A DNA stretch of 64,000 nt from JANQTF01 sp041741415 (GTDB taxonomy: Bacteria; Bacteroidota; Bacteroidia; J057). A program made the translations under genes and the position numbers. Positions 15,951 to 24,969 of the stretch are shown one piece after another. The stretch lies in the NCBI GenBank assembly GCA_041741415.1, contig JBGSKC010000088.1, forward strand, positions 1 to 64,000, written 5' to 3'. Under the pieces are notes generated by a model. It made no database searches. It saw nothing but the letters and a program-made list of their open reading frames with translations, and was not told the DNA's origin. The first letter of the stretch is position 1, and the number at the start of each line of letters is the position of its first letter.

Positions 15951-16636
15951 TCCTCAACACGGTCAAAGGTGAGCATCGTGCCATTTTTTACCTGGATCAC
16001 GAGCTGGTCGCGCTCCCTCCCGAAGGTTTCGGCATTGGCGAGAGATTCCAGGAATGAATTTTCCCACTCCATCACGCCTGCCGGTTGATTGCACATCATC
16101 CTGGTCGAACCCGGGTGGGTGAAGGTGATTTTGTCGCCGCCGGGAAGAGAGCATTCAGCGAAATAGCGATTGCACCCGGAATTGCCGGACACGGATCCAT
16201 ATTCCGAAAACCCAAGGGTGATCTCTACCCCGGCTGGCAGAGCAACAGGAGCCGAGGCGGGCCCCATGGCAGTGAGGGCCCATTTGGTGCCATAAATCGT
16301 TGGTCTTTGTTCCACGAATGCTTCTTTAGACATGACTTCGACGAGGCGCCACCAGGGTGGATTCTCGCTTTTGCGGGTGCGAACTTCTTCCACAGCCAGT
16401 TCATACATGAAGCCGTGCTGGTAGGTAAAGCCGTGAATGGGCTTGGCCATGGGCCAGGGTTGCCATTGCCGCATGGTGTCGATTTTCACCAGCAGGCAGG
16501 AAGCCCAGACTGAGTCGGGGCACGCAATGGTAGTATCTTTGATTTCCATCCTGTGCTTGGTGATAAGGGGCGCACAAGCGGAGGCGAGTGTCAGAATAAT
16601 GCTGGCAAGGAGGATTTGGCGAAGCTGTTGATTCAT
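15947..16636 (-). CDS. Lipoprotein with DUF4377 and META/HslJ domains
   Basis: The 229-residue lipoprotein (Cys21 in LASAC) carries an N-terminal DUF4377-like segment (SVWASCLLVKI then FTYQHGFMYELAVEEV, about 40-95). A META domain follows (YGTKWALTAM, then FSEYGSVSGNSGCNRYFAECS, ending TFDRVEE; about 118-229). HslJ-type META proteins are envelope stress or heat-shock lipoproteins. As first gene of the unit with COG3650 and TauE genes it points to periplasmic stress protection, possibly against sulfite-like agents (inferred). Confidence 0.75.
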   Translation of the reverse strand: MNQQLRQILLASIILTLASACAPLITKHRMEIKDTTIACPDSVWASCLLVKIDTMRQWQPWPMAKPIHGFTYQHGFMYELAVEEVRTRKSENPPWWRLVEVMSKEAFVEQRPTIYGTKWALTAMGPASAPVALPAGVEITLGFSEYGSVSGNSGCNRYFAECSLPGGDKITFTHPGSTRMMCNQPAGVMEWENSFLESLANAETFGRERDQLVIQVKNGTMLTFDRVEE

Positions 16637-16664
16637 GTTGGTAAGTTACGAAAAAGTATGGCTG

Positions 16665-17399
16665 TCAAACTGAAGCCTGAAATGCCGGGCTGTTCAGTCT
16701 GTAAGTAAATACGAACATGGCATGGCAAGCGATGGCTCCGAAGGTGTGCCACAGAAAATGAGTGCCCTGATGCCAGCCGGAGTCGGTGTCGTAAATGCGA
16801 AAGCTAATGGCCAGTCCAAAAGCAACGAGGGCTGCAAATACCCAGCCTGCGTTAGCGAATCTGGTTTTGACCAGGAGCCACAAGGTGGGGAGCAGGACCA
16901 TTGCCGCCATGAAAACATAGGAAACATTCACGGCCATGCGTACAGGAACAAATTGAAAATTGAGAAACTGAAGCACAAACAGCCCGGCCAGGAGCCACAA
17001 AGCTGGCCGCCAGGAGCCTACGGCTTTTCGAAAATAGTAAGCACTTGCGCTCAGGCAAATGAGCAAAATGGGCAGCCAGTCCATCACCAGAAAAAGCCGT
17101 GACTGCCGGAAGGCATGGTATAAAGTACCGCCAACACCACCGACCATGAGCAGGGCCACAGCCAGCGACAGGTAGCCAAACTGCCGGTATCGTCCCCGGA
17201 GGACCCAGATCCACCAGGCGGCAATGCCAACAAAAACAGCCGCAGAAATGGCGTTCCAGGGCTCTGCGACCGTGTGGCTCAGATCGGTTTCCACATACAC
17301 TGGTCCGCCGTCGGTGAGCAGGCGGCCCAGGCTGTCGGTAGGCGCAAGCCGTCCAAAAAATCCGCTTTGCCGGGTGAGCAGGGTGTCGAACTGTGGCAT
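16665..17399 (-). CDS. Ceramidase-like/CREST-superfamily membrane protein
   Basis: The 244-residue protein has about seven hydrophobic helices and the scattered polar residues of the CREST superfamily: an early EPWNAISAAVF, a GGTLYHAFRQSRLFLVMDWLP stretch split around residues 98-119, and HFLWHTFGAIACH near the C-terminus. These His, Asp and Ser positions form a metal site in alkaline ceramidases and PAQR receptors. It may cleave a lipid amide, since sphingolipids occur in this phylum. The start at 17399 (MPQFD) is preferred over 17432. Confidence 0.65.
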   Translation of the reverse strand: MPQFDTLLTRQSGFFGRLAPTDSLGRLLTDGGPVYVETDLSHTVAEPWNAISAAVFVGIAAWWIWVLRGRYRQFGYLSLAVALLMVGGVGGTLYHAFRQSRLFLVMDWLPILLICLSASAYYFRKAVGSWRPALWLLAGLFVLQFLNFQFVPVRMAVNVSYVFMAAMVLLPTLWLLVKTRFANAGWVFAALVAFGLAISFRIYDTDSGWHQGTHFLWHTFGAIACHAMFVFTYRLNSPAFQASV

Positions 17400-17538
17400 G
17401 GGCGCTCCTTTGTTTAAAATAAGTTGCGCCAAAATAGGGAGCTTTCAGCAGCTTTGATAGCAATGCCCGATCACATATTTTGCTTTATTTGAATCGGCTT
17501 GATTTGTCTCTGTACGCTATGCCTAAGCCCTCCCTGAT

Positions 17539-18054
17539 ATGACAAACCATTCGTTCATCATTCAAAAGCTCACCGCCAACTGGCAGGCATTTGAGGCGCT
17601 CCTGGCAGGAGCCTCAGCCGAAGAAGCAGCCTGGCAGCCAGAGCCCGGCCAATGGAGCCTCCTGCAGATCGTTTGCCACCTCCTCGACGAAGAGCGGGAG
17701 GATTTTAGGGCGAGGCTTCGCCACGTGCTGGAGCAGCCCCAGCTTCCCATGCCTTCCATCGACGCACAGGCCTGGGTGCAGGAGCGGGCCTATCAGGAGC
17801 AGTCCTTTGATACGGTTCTCTCTCAGTTTCTCGAAGAACGTGCCCAGTCGGTGATGTGGCTGCAGGGCCTCGGCGATGCACCCTGGGATCAGGCTTATGT
17901 GCATCCGGTGCGGGGGCCGCTGCCTGCTTCGTTGTTTCTGGCTAACTGGCTGGCGCACGACTACCACCATATCCGGCAAATCAATCGGGTCAAATACCTT
18001 TACCTCCGGCATCAGCTCACCGACCAACCGCTGGACTATGCCGGTACCTGGTAG
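17539..18054 (+). CDS. DinB-family protein
   Basis: The 171-residue four-helix protein has the DinB metal-site pattern: HLLDEEREDF near residue 49 and a C-terminal HDYHHIRQINR near residue 138. Many bacterial relatives are thiol-dependent or metal-binding hydrolase-like proteins (DinB_2). Length matches the family. Substrate is not predictable. It lies 90 bp before the pyruvate kinase gene on the same strand. Confidence 0.85.
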   Translation: MTNHSFIIQKLTANWQAFEALLAGASAEEAAWQPEPGQWSLLQIVCHLLDEEREDFRARLRHVLEQPQLPMPSIDAQAWVQERAYQEQSFDTVLSQFLEERAQSVMWLQGLGDAPWDQAYVHPVRGPLPASLFLANWLAHDYHHIRQINRVKYLYLRHQLTDQPLDYAGTW

Positions 18055-18141
18055 GCATGGACACAAGTTGGTAGTCCCGGGGCCTTTTGTCACACAAAGC
18101 CTGGATCTTCCCCCGTATCTTTCCGGCAAATTCCGGAAACC

Positions 18142-19680
18142 GTGCAACAGACCAGTCGTTCCCTCCTCCTGGCGAATCTCCTTGAGATTCGAAACCACCT
18201 CCTCACCCTCGAAACCAGCCACCTGCACTGGCTGGAGGGCATTCACCCCAACTATCAGGACAGTGCCCGCAACCTGGTTCACTACCTCGCCCTTCGCACC
18301 TTCAACCTTCACGACATCCAGTCGCAGCTCTCTGACCTGGGCTTGTCTTCTCTGAGTCATTCCGAAGGCTCCACCCTGGCCAATTTGGAGCAGGTTATCC
18401 GGCTGCTAAGCCTGCTGGAAGGCCAGGCCTTCGAAGGAAGCGACAATCTCCCGCCTCAGGCTGCCTCTTATTCGCGGAGCCGCACCACCCTTCAAACCAA
18501 CAAGCGACGCCTGTTTGGGCAAACACATCGTACCAACCACACCCGAATCATGGTGACCCTGCCCAGTGAGGCTGCGGAAGATCGCAGCCTGGTAGCTGCT
18601 CTGCTGGATGCAGGCATGGACCTGGCGAGGATCAATTGCAGCCACGACGGCGAGGAGGCATGGGCAAACATGATCAGGTTTGTGCGCGAGGAAGCCGCCA
18701 GCAGAAACCGGCGCTGCCCGGTGTACATGGACCTCGCAGGACCAAAACTCCGCACGGGGCCGGTGGAGGGCATTCCCGGAAAAAAAGGAGAGGGCTATCT
18801 CGTTTTGCATGTTGGCGATTCGCTGGAGGTGACAGGTGAGCCCCTCCCGGGGAACAATGCCCGGTATGACGAAGCAGGGAATCTCCTTTCCGTGGCGAGG
18901 ATTTCGGTGAGCCTGCCGGAGGTGATTGAAGATGTAAAAACCGGAGATGCCATCTTTTTCGACGACGGCACCATTGGCGGCGTGGTGATGGGCAAGCGGC
19001 AGGGCCTGCTGGAGCTTCGCATTACCCAGGCAGGGCTCGAAGGCAGCAAACTCAGAGCCGAAAAGGGCATTAACCTCCCCGACACCCAGCTCAGATTGCC
19101 TTCGCTCACCCCCGACGACCTGGCTTCGCTGCCTTTTGTGGCGCAGGAAGCCGACATTGTAGGGTATTCCTTCGTGCGTCGGGCAGGAGATGTGGCCTTT
19201 TTGCAGGCCCGGCTCCGGGAACTCGGCAAGCCGGATTTGGGCATTGTCCTGAAAATCGAGACCAGAGAGGCCTTCGAGCAGCTTCCCTTTTTGCTGTTGC
19301 AAGGAATGAAAAGCCCCAGCCTGGGCCTGATGATTGCAAGGGGCGATCTGGCGGTGGAAGTCGGCTGGGAGCGAAGCTCGGAGGTGCAGGAAGAGCTCTT
19401 GTGGATCTGCGAGGCAGGCCACGTGCCAACCATCTGGGCCACCCAGGTGCTGGAAAAGCTCGCCAAAAAAGGCGTTGCCTCCCGTGCCGAGATTACGGAT
19501 GCTGCGATGGCCTCCCGGGCAGAATGCGTGATGCTCAACAAAGGCCCCTACATCGCCGATGCTGTGCGCACGCTGGACAATATCATCTCACGGATGGAGT
19601 TTCACCAGGAAAAAAAGAAAGGCATGCTGCGGCCTTTGCAGGTTGCCAGGGCGCTGTTTTTGCCAGGCACTAACCCATAA
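18142..19680 (+). CDS. pyk: Pyruvate kinase, variant with N-terminal extension and no C-terminal domain
   Basis: Residues from about 130 carry the pyruvate kinase barrel: TRIMVTLPSEA, MDLARINCSHDG, VYMDLAGPKLRTG, a B-domain, KIETREAFEQ and MIARGDLAVEVGWE. It converts phosphoenolpyruvate and ADP to pyruvate and ATP. The protein is unusual: the first 125 residues form a helical extension (YLALRTFNLHDIQSQLSDLGLSS) found in a subset of bacterial enzymes, and the usual C-terminal allosteric domain is missing after about residue 480. Start is GTG (18142). An upstream in-frame start is not evident. Confidence 0.85.
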   Translation: MQQTSRSLLLANLLEIRNHLLTLETSHLHWLEGIHPNYQDSARNLVHYLALRTFNLHDIQSQLSDLGLSSLSHSEGSTLANLEQVIRLLSLLEGQAFEGSDNLPPQAASYSRSRTTLQTNKRRLFGQTHRTNHTRIMVTLPSEAAEDRSLVAALLDAGMDLARINCSHDGEEAWANMIRFVREEAASRNRRCPVYMDLAGPKLRTGPVEGIPGKKGEGYLVLHVGDSLEVTGEPLPGNNARYDEAGNLLSVARISVSLPEVIEDVKTGDAIFFDDGTIGGVVMGKRQGLLELRITQAGLEGSKLRAEKGINLPDTQLRLPSLTPDDLASLPFVAQEADIVGYSFVRRAGDVAFLQARLRELGKPDLGIVLKIETREAFEQLPFLLLQGMKSPSLGLMIARGDLAVEVGWERSSEVQEELLWICEAGHVPTIWATQVLEKLAKKGVASRAEITDAAMASRAECVMLNKGPYIADAVRTLDNIISRMEFHQEKKKGMLRPLQVARALFLPGTNP

Positions 19681-19686
19681 TGGCGC

Positions 19687-20112
19687 CTATATGCCGTACG
19701 CACCAAGCAGCAGAATGGCCAGCGCATGAACACCCAGCAAGATGATCATCAGGATGCCTAAAAAACGGTAATGGGCCCGCAAAAAGCGGAAAGCCCCTGT
19801 GAGGTACTCGTTGTTGCTCCTGTCTATCCCTTGTCTGATCAGGATGGCGAATTTGAGCAAATACACCAGCGGGACCGCATAAATAGCCATAAATCCGGCG
19901 CTGATGATGAAAATCAGGCTGAAATTGGGATGGCTTTCTGGCCGGATTTGCATAGAAAAGCTGCTCACAACCAGCAGGAGAAACCCAATCCCCAGGCTAA
20001 CCATGCAAAAAATCGCGAAAAAGCGTGCCCAGCGAGCTGCTTCCTGCAAGAAGTACAGGGCATTGGGGCTGAGTTGTGAGGAGACAAACTCATCAAATGG
20101 ATTCGTGTTCAT
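19687..20112 (-). CDS. DUF5362-like membrane protein
   Basis: The 141-residue protein has four hydrophobic helices (starting near FFAIFCMVSLGIGFLL, FIISAGFMAIYAVPLVYLL, then FRFLRAHYRFLGILMIILLG). The N-terminus is soluble, with SSQLSPNALYFLQEAARWARF. This matches small DUF5362-type integral membrane proteins of Bacteroidota. Start is set at Met 20112 (MNTNPFDEF); the ORF opens at 20160. Function unknown. It converges on the pyruvate kinase gene, with six bases between them. Confidence 0.6.
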   Translation of the reverse strand: MNTNPFDEFVSSQLSPNALYFLQEAARWARFFAIFCMVSLGIGFLLLVVSSFSMQIRPESHPNFSLIFIISAGFMAIYAVPLVYLLKFAILIRQGIDRSNNEYLTGAFRFLRAHYRFLGILMIILLGVHALAILLLGAYGI

Positions 20113-20337
20113 GGATAGGTTGATGAAGGAGTTGGGAATGGCTGGATATGATGAATCCACACTTTATCACAAGTAAGCACTTTTGTTGTAAAAGATAAGC
20201 GCCCCAGGCAGATTTTTTACAACACAGACGGAAAATATTTCCTGAAACCGGCCACGTTTTGGCGCTTTAAGGCGACGGCTTCGCACCCGGGAACGCGTCA
20301 TAGAAGCGACTACCAAAAGCTGAAGGCATTCCATTGC

Positions 20338-20985
20338 CTAAAAGGCGGCATCCACCAGCCAGAACACTGCAAAAAATCCAACCTGTACAAGGTAAAACGG
20401 GTAGGCCAACGGGTTTTTGATGTCCTGCTCCTGCGTTTGAAAGCCCAGTTGCATCAGCAAGGCTACCACAAACCATGCGACGAAGTTTTGCAGGGGAATA
20501 ACGTTGTCTGCCCAGCTCCAGAATTCAAAGCGCATTGCCATCGGCTCAATGAGCACATCGAGGAAAACCATCATGAGGGCTGCACCCAGGATTCGCACCC
20601 ACAGCCGTTGGAAGGCCATCCGTGCGATGACGCCGGTGGAGTAGGTAAGAAGCACCCAATTGAGGCCGATGAGGGGGGGCACATCGGCGATTTTAGGGCC
20701 AAGGGCGCGCTCGTAGGCATAGTTGCCAAAAATTAACCCGGTTTTTACCCCTGCAAGCTCAATTAAATATCCGGCCCAGAAAACAACGAAAATCAGAATT
20801 CCGAAATTTACGCTCCAGCGCCGGTGAAACCAGGCCAGCAGGCCAGCCGAAAGCAGCAAATTGAAAGGCACAAGCTGAATGAACAAGTCGCGGCTTGCGG
20901 GCAGGTGCAGGCCGATCAGCCCTACCTGATGAAAAAGCACCAACACGATCACTGCGAGTGTTACGCCACCTTGCGTCCTTTCCAT
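20338..20985 (-). CDS. Carotenoid biosynthesis protein, CruF-like hydratase
   Basis: The 215-residue integral membrane protein has about six helices and the CruF/DUF422 motif order: GYLIELAGVKTGLIFGNYAYER, a DVLIEPMAMRFEFWSW stretch (about 145-160) and a polar YPFYLVQ near the end. CruF-type enzymes add water across the terminal double bond of acyclic carotenoids. The gene overlaps the upstream glycosyltransferase by 25 bp, so the two probably build and glycosylate one pigment. The start at 20985 follows family length; the longer ORF to 21183 is unlike the family. Confidence 0.8.
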   Translation of the reverse strand: MERTQGGVTLAVIVLVLFHQVGLIGLHLPASRDLFIQLVPFNLLLSAGLLAWFHRRWSVNFGILIFVVFWAGYLIELAGVKTGLIFGNYAYERALGPKIADVPPLIGLNWVLLTYSTGVIARMAFQRLWVRILGAALMMVFLDVLIEPMAMRFEFWSWADNVIPLQNFVAWFVVALLMQLGFQTQEQDIKNPLAYPFYLVQVGFFAVFWLVDAAF

Positions 20986-22055
20986 GTTTGAGTTCCGGCA
21001 AATGTAAAAATCACTGAACGGGCACCAATGTACAGCATGGCCGCGATTTGTGCAGGGTGGAGGAGCAAATTTTGCCAGGGCGACTGGCCTGATAGCAGTG
21101 AAATGAACAAGCGCCTGCTCAGAACGAGGGCCCCGCCAGCAAGCAGCCAGGCTGTACCCAGCCCTTGCCACACAGCAAGCCATCCGGCGCTGATCAAAAA
21201 CAGGTAGAACAACAAGCCCGCCACAGAGCCTTTGAAGCCCGCCAGCAGGTTCTTGCTAAAGCCCGCCACGGCCTCGCCAAAGCTTTTGTACATCCTGCAG
21301 CGAATCCAGCCGGAGCCCACAAAGGTCATCCCCCGCAGGCCGCTCGCTTTCACCCGTTCCATGATGGCAATGTCTTCCACTACCACCCTGCGCACCTGTT
21401 CATGCCAGAGGTTGGCCCGGTACTGGCCCGCTTCCATCCACATGCACTGGCCGTTTGCCGCCGACATAGAAGGAAAGCGAAACCGCAGGATAAACCAAAG
21501 CGGCAACAAACTCAGAAGCAGCTCGTGCATGATGGGAACCACGATTTTTTCTCCTGTGGTTACCATTATTTGATCTGGAAACAGGGAAATCAAGGCTGTG
21601 TTGCGGGTTTGGGAATAGGATTGGAGCGCTGAAATTAACCCCGGTTGAATTTCTGCAATGTCAGCGTCGAGGAAAAGAAAATAATCACCCTTTGCTTCCC
21701 TGGCAAGCTGGTGGCAGGCCCAGTGTTTGCCCAGCCAGCCCGCAGGCAGGGGATCTCCCTGCAGCACCCGCAGCCTTGCATCTTTGCTTTGCCAGGCTGT
21801 GAGGAGAGCCAGGGTTCCGTCATCGGAGTGGTCGTCGAGAATGAGAATTTCCGTGGAATCGTCGCCGATCTGGTGCAACTGGCCAAGAAGCACCGGCAGG
21901 TTTTTTTCCTCATTCCGGGCAGGCACCAGGATCGATACCCTGGCTGGGGAAAGATCCTGTGCTGGTGGCAACACAGGCCTGCTGAGCCAATTGCCCGCAG
22001 CGACCAGCCAGCGAATGCCGGCAAATCCCACCACCAGATACCCTATCCATTCCAT
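20961..22055 (-). CDS. Family 2 glycosyltransferase, probable carotenoid glycosyltransferase
   Basis: The 364-residue protein has a GT2 core (VSILVPARNEEKNLP at 40-54, LDDHSDDGT, FLFLDADIAE, and a QVRRVVVEDIAIMERVK acceptor loop), preceded by one N-terminal helix and followed by three to four membrane helices. GT2 proteins next to CruF genes glycosylate tertiary hydroxyls of carotenoids (CruC-type). That reading fits the 25-bp overlap with the hydratase gene. Donor sugar unknown. Confidence 0.8.
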   Translation of the reverse strand: MEWIGYLVVGFAGIRWLVAAGNWLSRPVLPPAQDLSPARVSILVPARNEEKNLPVLLGQLHQIGDDSTEILILDDHSDDGTLALLTAWQSKDARLRVLQGDPLPAGWLGKHWACHQLAREAKGDYFLFLDADIAEIQPGLISALQSYSQTRNTALISLFPDQIMVTTGEKIVVPIMHELLLSLLPLWFILRFRFPSMSAANGQCMWMEAGQYRANLWHEQVRRVVVEDIAIMERVKASGLRGMTFVGSGWIRCRMYKSFGEAVAGFSKNLLAGFKGSVAGLLFYLFLISAGWLAVWQGLGTAWLLAGGALVLSRRLFISLLSGQSPWQNLLLHPAQIAAMLYIGARSVIFTFAGTQTWKGRKVA

Positions 22056-22133
22056 GGGAGCAAGTTACACCAGGAAAGGAAATCCGGAAAGCTGGCCGGG
22101 CCTCCGGGCAGGTTTTTGTCGCAAAACAAGGGG

Positions 22134-22973
22134 TTAAAGTGCCTCCAGCAGCACGCTGGCCTCCAGCCTGGCCGTGGCGTTACCTGTAAAGGCACCAGTG
22201 ATGGGCATGGTTTGGGAGGGATCTATGCTCCCTGCAACGGCGATGTAGGCTTCGTCGCAAGGAGCGCCAACGCTGGGGTCGAGGCCGATCCAGCCGCCAC
22301 CTGGCACGAACACTTCGACCCAGGCGTGCAGTTCGTGTTCTGGAAGATGCGGGGCAAAATGGTAGCCGCTCACAAAGCGGGCAGGGAGGCCCAGGTAGCG
22401 TAAAATTTGGATGAGCAGCCAGCTCAGGTCGCGGCAGGAGGCTGAATGGGAGGCCCAGGTAGTGGAAGGAGGCCAGGGCGATCCTTCGTGCCTTGACTGG
22501 GGCTGGAAACGGAGCCCAACCGATTTGGTCAGGTGAAAGAGGCATTCCATTGTGTTTTCATACCCCATCAGTACACTATCGACCCATTGCCCGATGGAGC
22601 CGGGAAGGGGTGCGGGCATTGTGAGGGCCGGCTGAAGCGCCGCAGGCCAGTTATGCGAGCGAATCGCGGCAAACTGGTGAATGGCCAGCGGGTGGAGCAA
22701 CATTCCCTGCAAGTTCAGCGGCCTGGTATTCACCACCACATGACTTTCTACCCACAGGTGGGCTGTGTCGCCCCAAAACCACACCATCGCGAGGCGGTTG
22801 CCCTCCGGGTCCAGGTATTCATGCTGGCCGGAAGGAACGGGCTGAACATGATAGGAAAAAGTTTCCACCTCCATGGCTGGGGTCGGGATGGGCCAAAGGC
22901 GCAGCACATGGGGATGGAGGCGAACCGGGCTGTCGAAAAAGTATTCGGTTGTGTGCTTGATTCGTATCCTCAT
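22134..22973 (-). CDS. Transglutaminase-family protein of the Anbu operon
   Basis: The 279-residue protein has the transglutaminase-like catalytic trio: Cys180 (SASCRDLS), His216 (ELHAWVEV) and Asp232 (GLDPS). An N-terminal beta region (RIRIKHTTEYFFDSPVRLHPH, about 2-22) is typical of bacterial COG1305 proteins. It overlaps the Anbu gene by four bases. Such proteins are regular neighbours of Anbu and probably process or crosslink a peptide product in the cytoplasm. The actual substrate is unknown. Confidence 0.88.
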   Translation of the reverse strand: MRIRIKHTTEYFFDSPVRLHPHVLRLWPIPTPAMEVETFSYHVQPVPSGQHEYLDPEGNRLAMVWFWGDTAHLWVESHVVVNTRPLNLQGMLLHPLAIHQFAAIRSHNWPAALQPALTMPAPLPGSIGQWVDSVLMGYENTMECLFHLTKSVGLRFQPQSRHEGSPWPPSTTWASHSASCRDLSWLLIQILRYLGLPARFVSGYHFAPHLPEHELHAWVEVFVPGGGWIGLDPSVGAPCDEAYIAVAGSIDPSQTMPITGAFTGNATARLEASVLLEAL

Positions 22974-23701
22974 GGCCGGGGGGATTTGGTAAACACCTTG
23001 TCCACCCAGCTCCCATCAATATCGTTGATGAGATGGGTGATGGCCTGGTCCCAATATTCGGAAATGGGCCTCAGATCGGCTTCTTCGTAGCGGTGTTCGA
23101 CCATGTGAAAAGAGTTGGTGCGATAAAGAACCACATCGATAGGGAAGCCTACGTCATTGGCGCTCAGGCGGGTGGCATCAAAGGAAAGAAAGCCGGTTTT
23201 GAGCGCAAATTCCAGGCTGGATCGGTGGTTGATCGCCCTGTCGAGGATGGGTTTTCCGAAGCCGGTATTGCCAATGATAAAAAAAGGCGCGGCCTCACCC
23301 ACTTCGACCCAGTTGGCCTCCGGATAAACGAGAAAGAGCTTGGGCTCGGGGTCGTCTTCGAGCTGACCGCCCACAATGGCGTGGAGGTTAAACGGCAGTC
23401 CCGACTCCGCCAGGGCCTTTTTGTCTTCTTTGGCCACCTGCCGCAGCTTTTTGGCAAACGCGTTGGTGGCCTTGTACAGCTTGTTGAAGCTCTTGTCGCT
23501 CGCTTCCAGCTCTTCCTCGAAATAGGTCACGGCCTTGTCACGAACAGACCGCAGGCCCGAGGTCATGATGAACAAAGAATGCCCCGCCCGCTGGTGGATG
23601 GACACTTTTTTGGCCGTGGTGGTCTGGTTTCCGGAGGTAATTCTGGTGTCGGCAATGGCGATGAGTCCTTCCTGGGTTCGAATTCCGAGGCAATAGGTCA
23701 T
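22970..23701 (-). CDS. Anbu-type proteasome-like peptidase
   Basis: The 243-residue protein begins MTYCLGIRTQEGLIAIADTRIT, with the Ntn-hydrolase nucleophile expected at Thr2 after Met removal. It keeps the Anbu features FIMTSGLRSVRDKAV, GQLEDDPEPKLFLVYP and IGNTGFGKPILDR. Anbu proteins assemble as helical rings and are ancestral beta-type subunits; their substrate is unsettled. It lies between alpha-E and transglutaminase genes, the standard neighbourhood. Confidence 0.9.
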   Translation of the reverse strand: MTYCLGIRTQEGLIAIADTRITSGNQTTTAKKVSIHQRAGHSLFIMTSGLRSVRDKAVTYFEEELEASDKSFNKLYKATNAFAKKLRQVAKEDKKALAESGLPFNLHAIVGGQLEDDPEPKLFLVYPEANWVEVGEAAPFFIIGNTGFGKPILDRAINHRSSLEFALKTGFLSFDATRLSANDVGFPIDVVLYRTNSFHMVEHRYEEADLRPISEYWDQAITHLINDIDGSWVDKVFTKSPRP

Positions 23702-23740
23702 GATGCGGATGCGATGCAGTGAGCCATTTGGTGGCCCGGG

Positions 23741-24694
23741 TTAATGGTTGGTGGGTGAGAAAAACGTCTCAAATATCGCATCCGAGACTTGATTTATTTC
23801 CATTTGAAGGAGATCAAGGTATTCGTGCACGCCTTTTTCGAAAATTTCCCCGATTTCGCGATACTCCACCTTCGACCTCATGGCCCCCAGCAGTTTTTCA
23901 GCGCTGTTGTATTTTCTGCCTAAAACAGGCCCTGAGACCTCTTTGAGGCTTTCGAGAGAGGTGTTCACACAGAAAAAAATCGATCGGGGAAAGGTTCTGT
24001 TCAGGACCAGAAATTCGATGACAAGGTCGGGACGAATGAGGCCAAACTGCTTGCGGTAAAGAGAGTAAGCGCTCACGGAACGAAGCAGGGCTGCCCATTG
24101 CAGCAGGTCAATCGGGGAGCCCACAGTGTTGGCGTGCGGCAGCAAAATATGGTATTTGACATCGAGCAAACGCGAGGTTTTGTCGGCCCTTTCCAAAAAG
24201 GTTCCCATTCGCCCAAAATGCCAGGCCTCTTCCCGCGAAAGGGTCGCAGCCGCAATTCCATTGAACAACTGGCAGCCGTTGATGATTTCTTTGTAAAAAG
24301 CCCGGGGGTCTTCGGTGTATTGCAAAGCGCCTTTTCCTGCGTCTTTCATTAACAGATACACCCGGTTGATCTGCTCCCACATCTCCACTGAAATGCTTTC
24401 ACGAACGGTTCTGGCGTTTTCCCGGGCTAAATACAGGGAAGAGGAAATGGAGTTCAAATTCCTCATGTCAAAGCTCATGAAATCGATGATTCCAGCCTTG
24501 GTTACTTCCGGGTGATGCAACACATAATTTTCCATGTCGTCGGTGATGGTGAGCAGAGGGCCCCATTGCTCCTGCATTTGAGGAGGCAAATCCAGCGACA
24601 TGTTAAAATTGACCGTCAAAAACCGGGCATAGCTTTCCGCCCGCTCAATGTAGCGGTGCATCCAGTAGATTGATTCGGCAACGCGGCTCAACAT
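23741..24694 (-). CDS. Alpha-E domain protein
   Basis: The 317-residue helical protein has the alpha-E (DUF403) signature MLSRVAESIYWMHRYIERAESYAR, later SVEMWEQINRVY and GRMGTFLERADKTSRLLDVKYH. It works beside the circularly permuted ATP-grasp protein encoded upstream; together they are thought to make a peptide or amide product processed by Anbu. Same strand as Anbu, 39 bp apart. A low-complexity repeat separates it from the ATP-grasp gene. Confidence 0.92.
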   Translation of the reverse strand: MLSRVAESIYWMHRYIERAESYARFLTVNFNMSLDLPPQMQEQWGPLLTITDDMENYVLHHPEVTKAGIIDFMSFDMRNLNSISSSLYLARENARTVRESISVEMWEQINRVYLLMKDAGKGALQYTEDPRAFYKEIINGCQLFNGIAAATLSREEAWHFGRMGTFLERADKTSRLLDVKYHILLPHANTVGSPIDLLQWAALLRSVSAYSLYRKQFGLIRPDLVIEFLVLNRTFPRSIFFCVNTSLESLKEVSGPVLGRKYNSAEKLLGAMRSKVEYREIGEIFEKGVHEYLDLLQMEINQVSDAIFETFFSPTNH

Positions 24695-24969
24695 AGGAGA
24701 GTTCTGGGTTGGGAGTTCTGTGTTTGGCGTTGGGAGTTTTGTGTTCCGGGTTGGGAGTTTTGGGTTTTTTGTTCAGGGTGTTGAGTCTTCTTGTCCCGGC
24801 TCTCCTTGCTCGCGAGGGGCTGAAGGCCGCCTCGCTCGCAATGGGCAACGCCTGGCGGGGTTCGTAAAGGCGGGAGGGGCCGGGTTAAAACCCTCAAATA
24901 TCTGAGTATTCTGGTCTCGCCTCTCGGTTCTTTCTCGCCTCTCGGCTCTCGGCTCTCGCCTCTCGCTTC
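24695..24969. repeat. Low-complexity repeat inside the Anbu operon (locus C)
   Basis: The 275 bp between two operon genes consist of GTTGGGAGTTTTGTGTT-like strings (about 24706-24770) and TCTCGGTTCTTTCTCGCCTCTCGG-type strings, with the CGCCTCTCGGCTCTCGG motif recurring near 24917-24968. Similar strings are at 27380-27475 and 53805-53870. No gene is seen here. Repeat insertion or expansion may have separated two formerly adjacent genes. Confidence 0.7.

Noticed and set aside
24695..24969. Possible CRISPR array from spaced repeated strings
   Set aside because: The strings vary in length and spacing and have no constant repeat plus unique spacer pattern; no cas genes.
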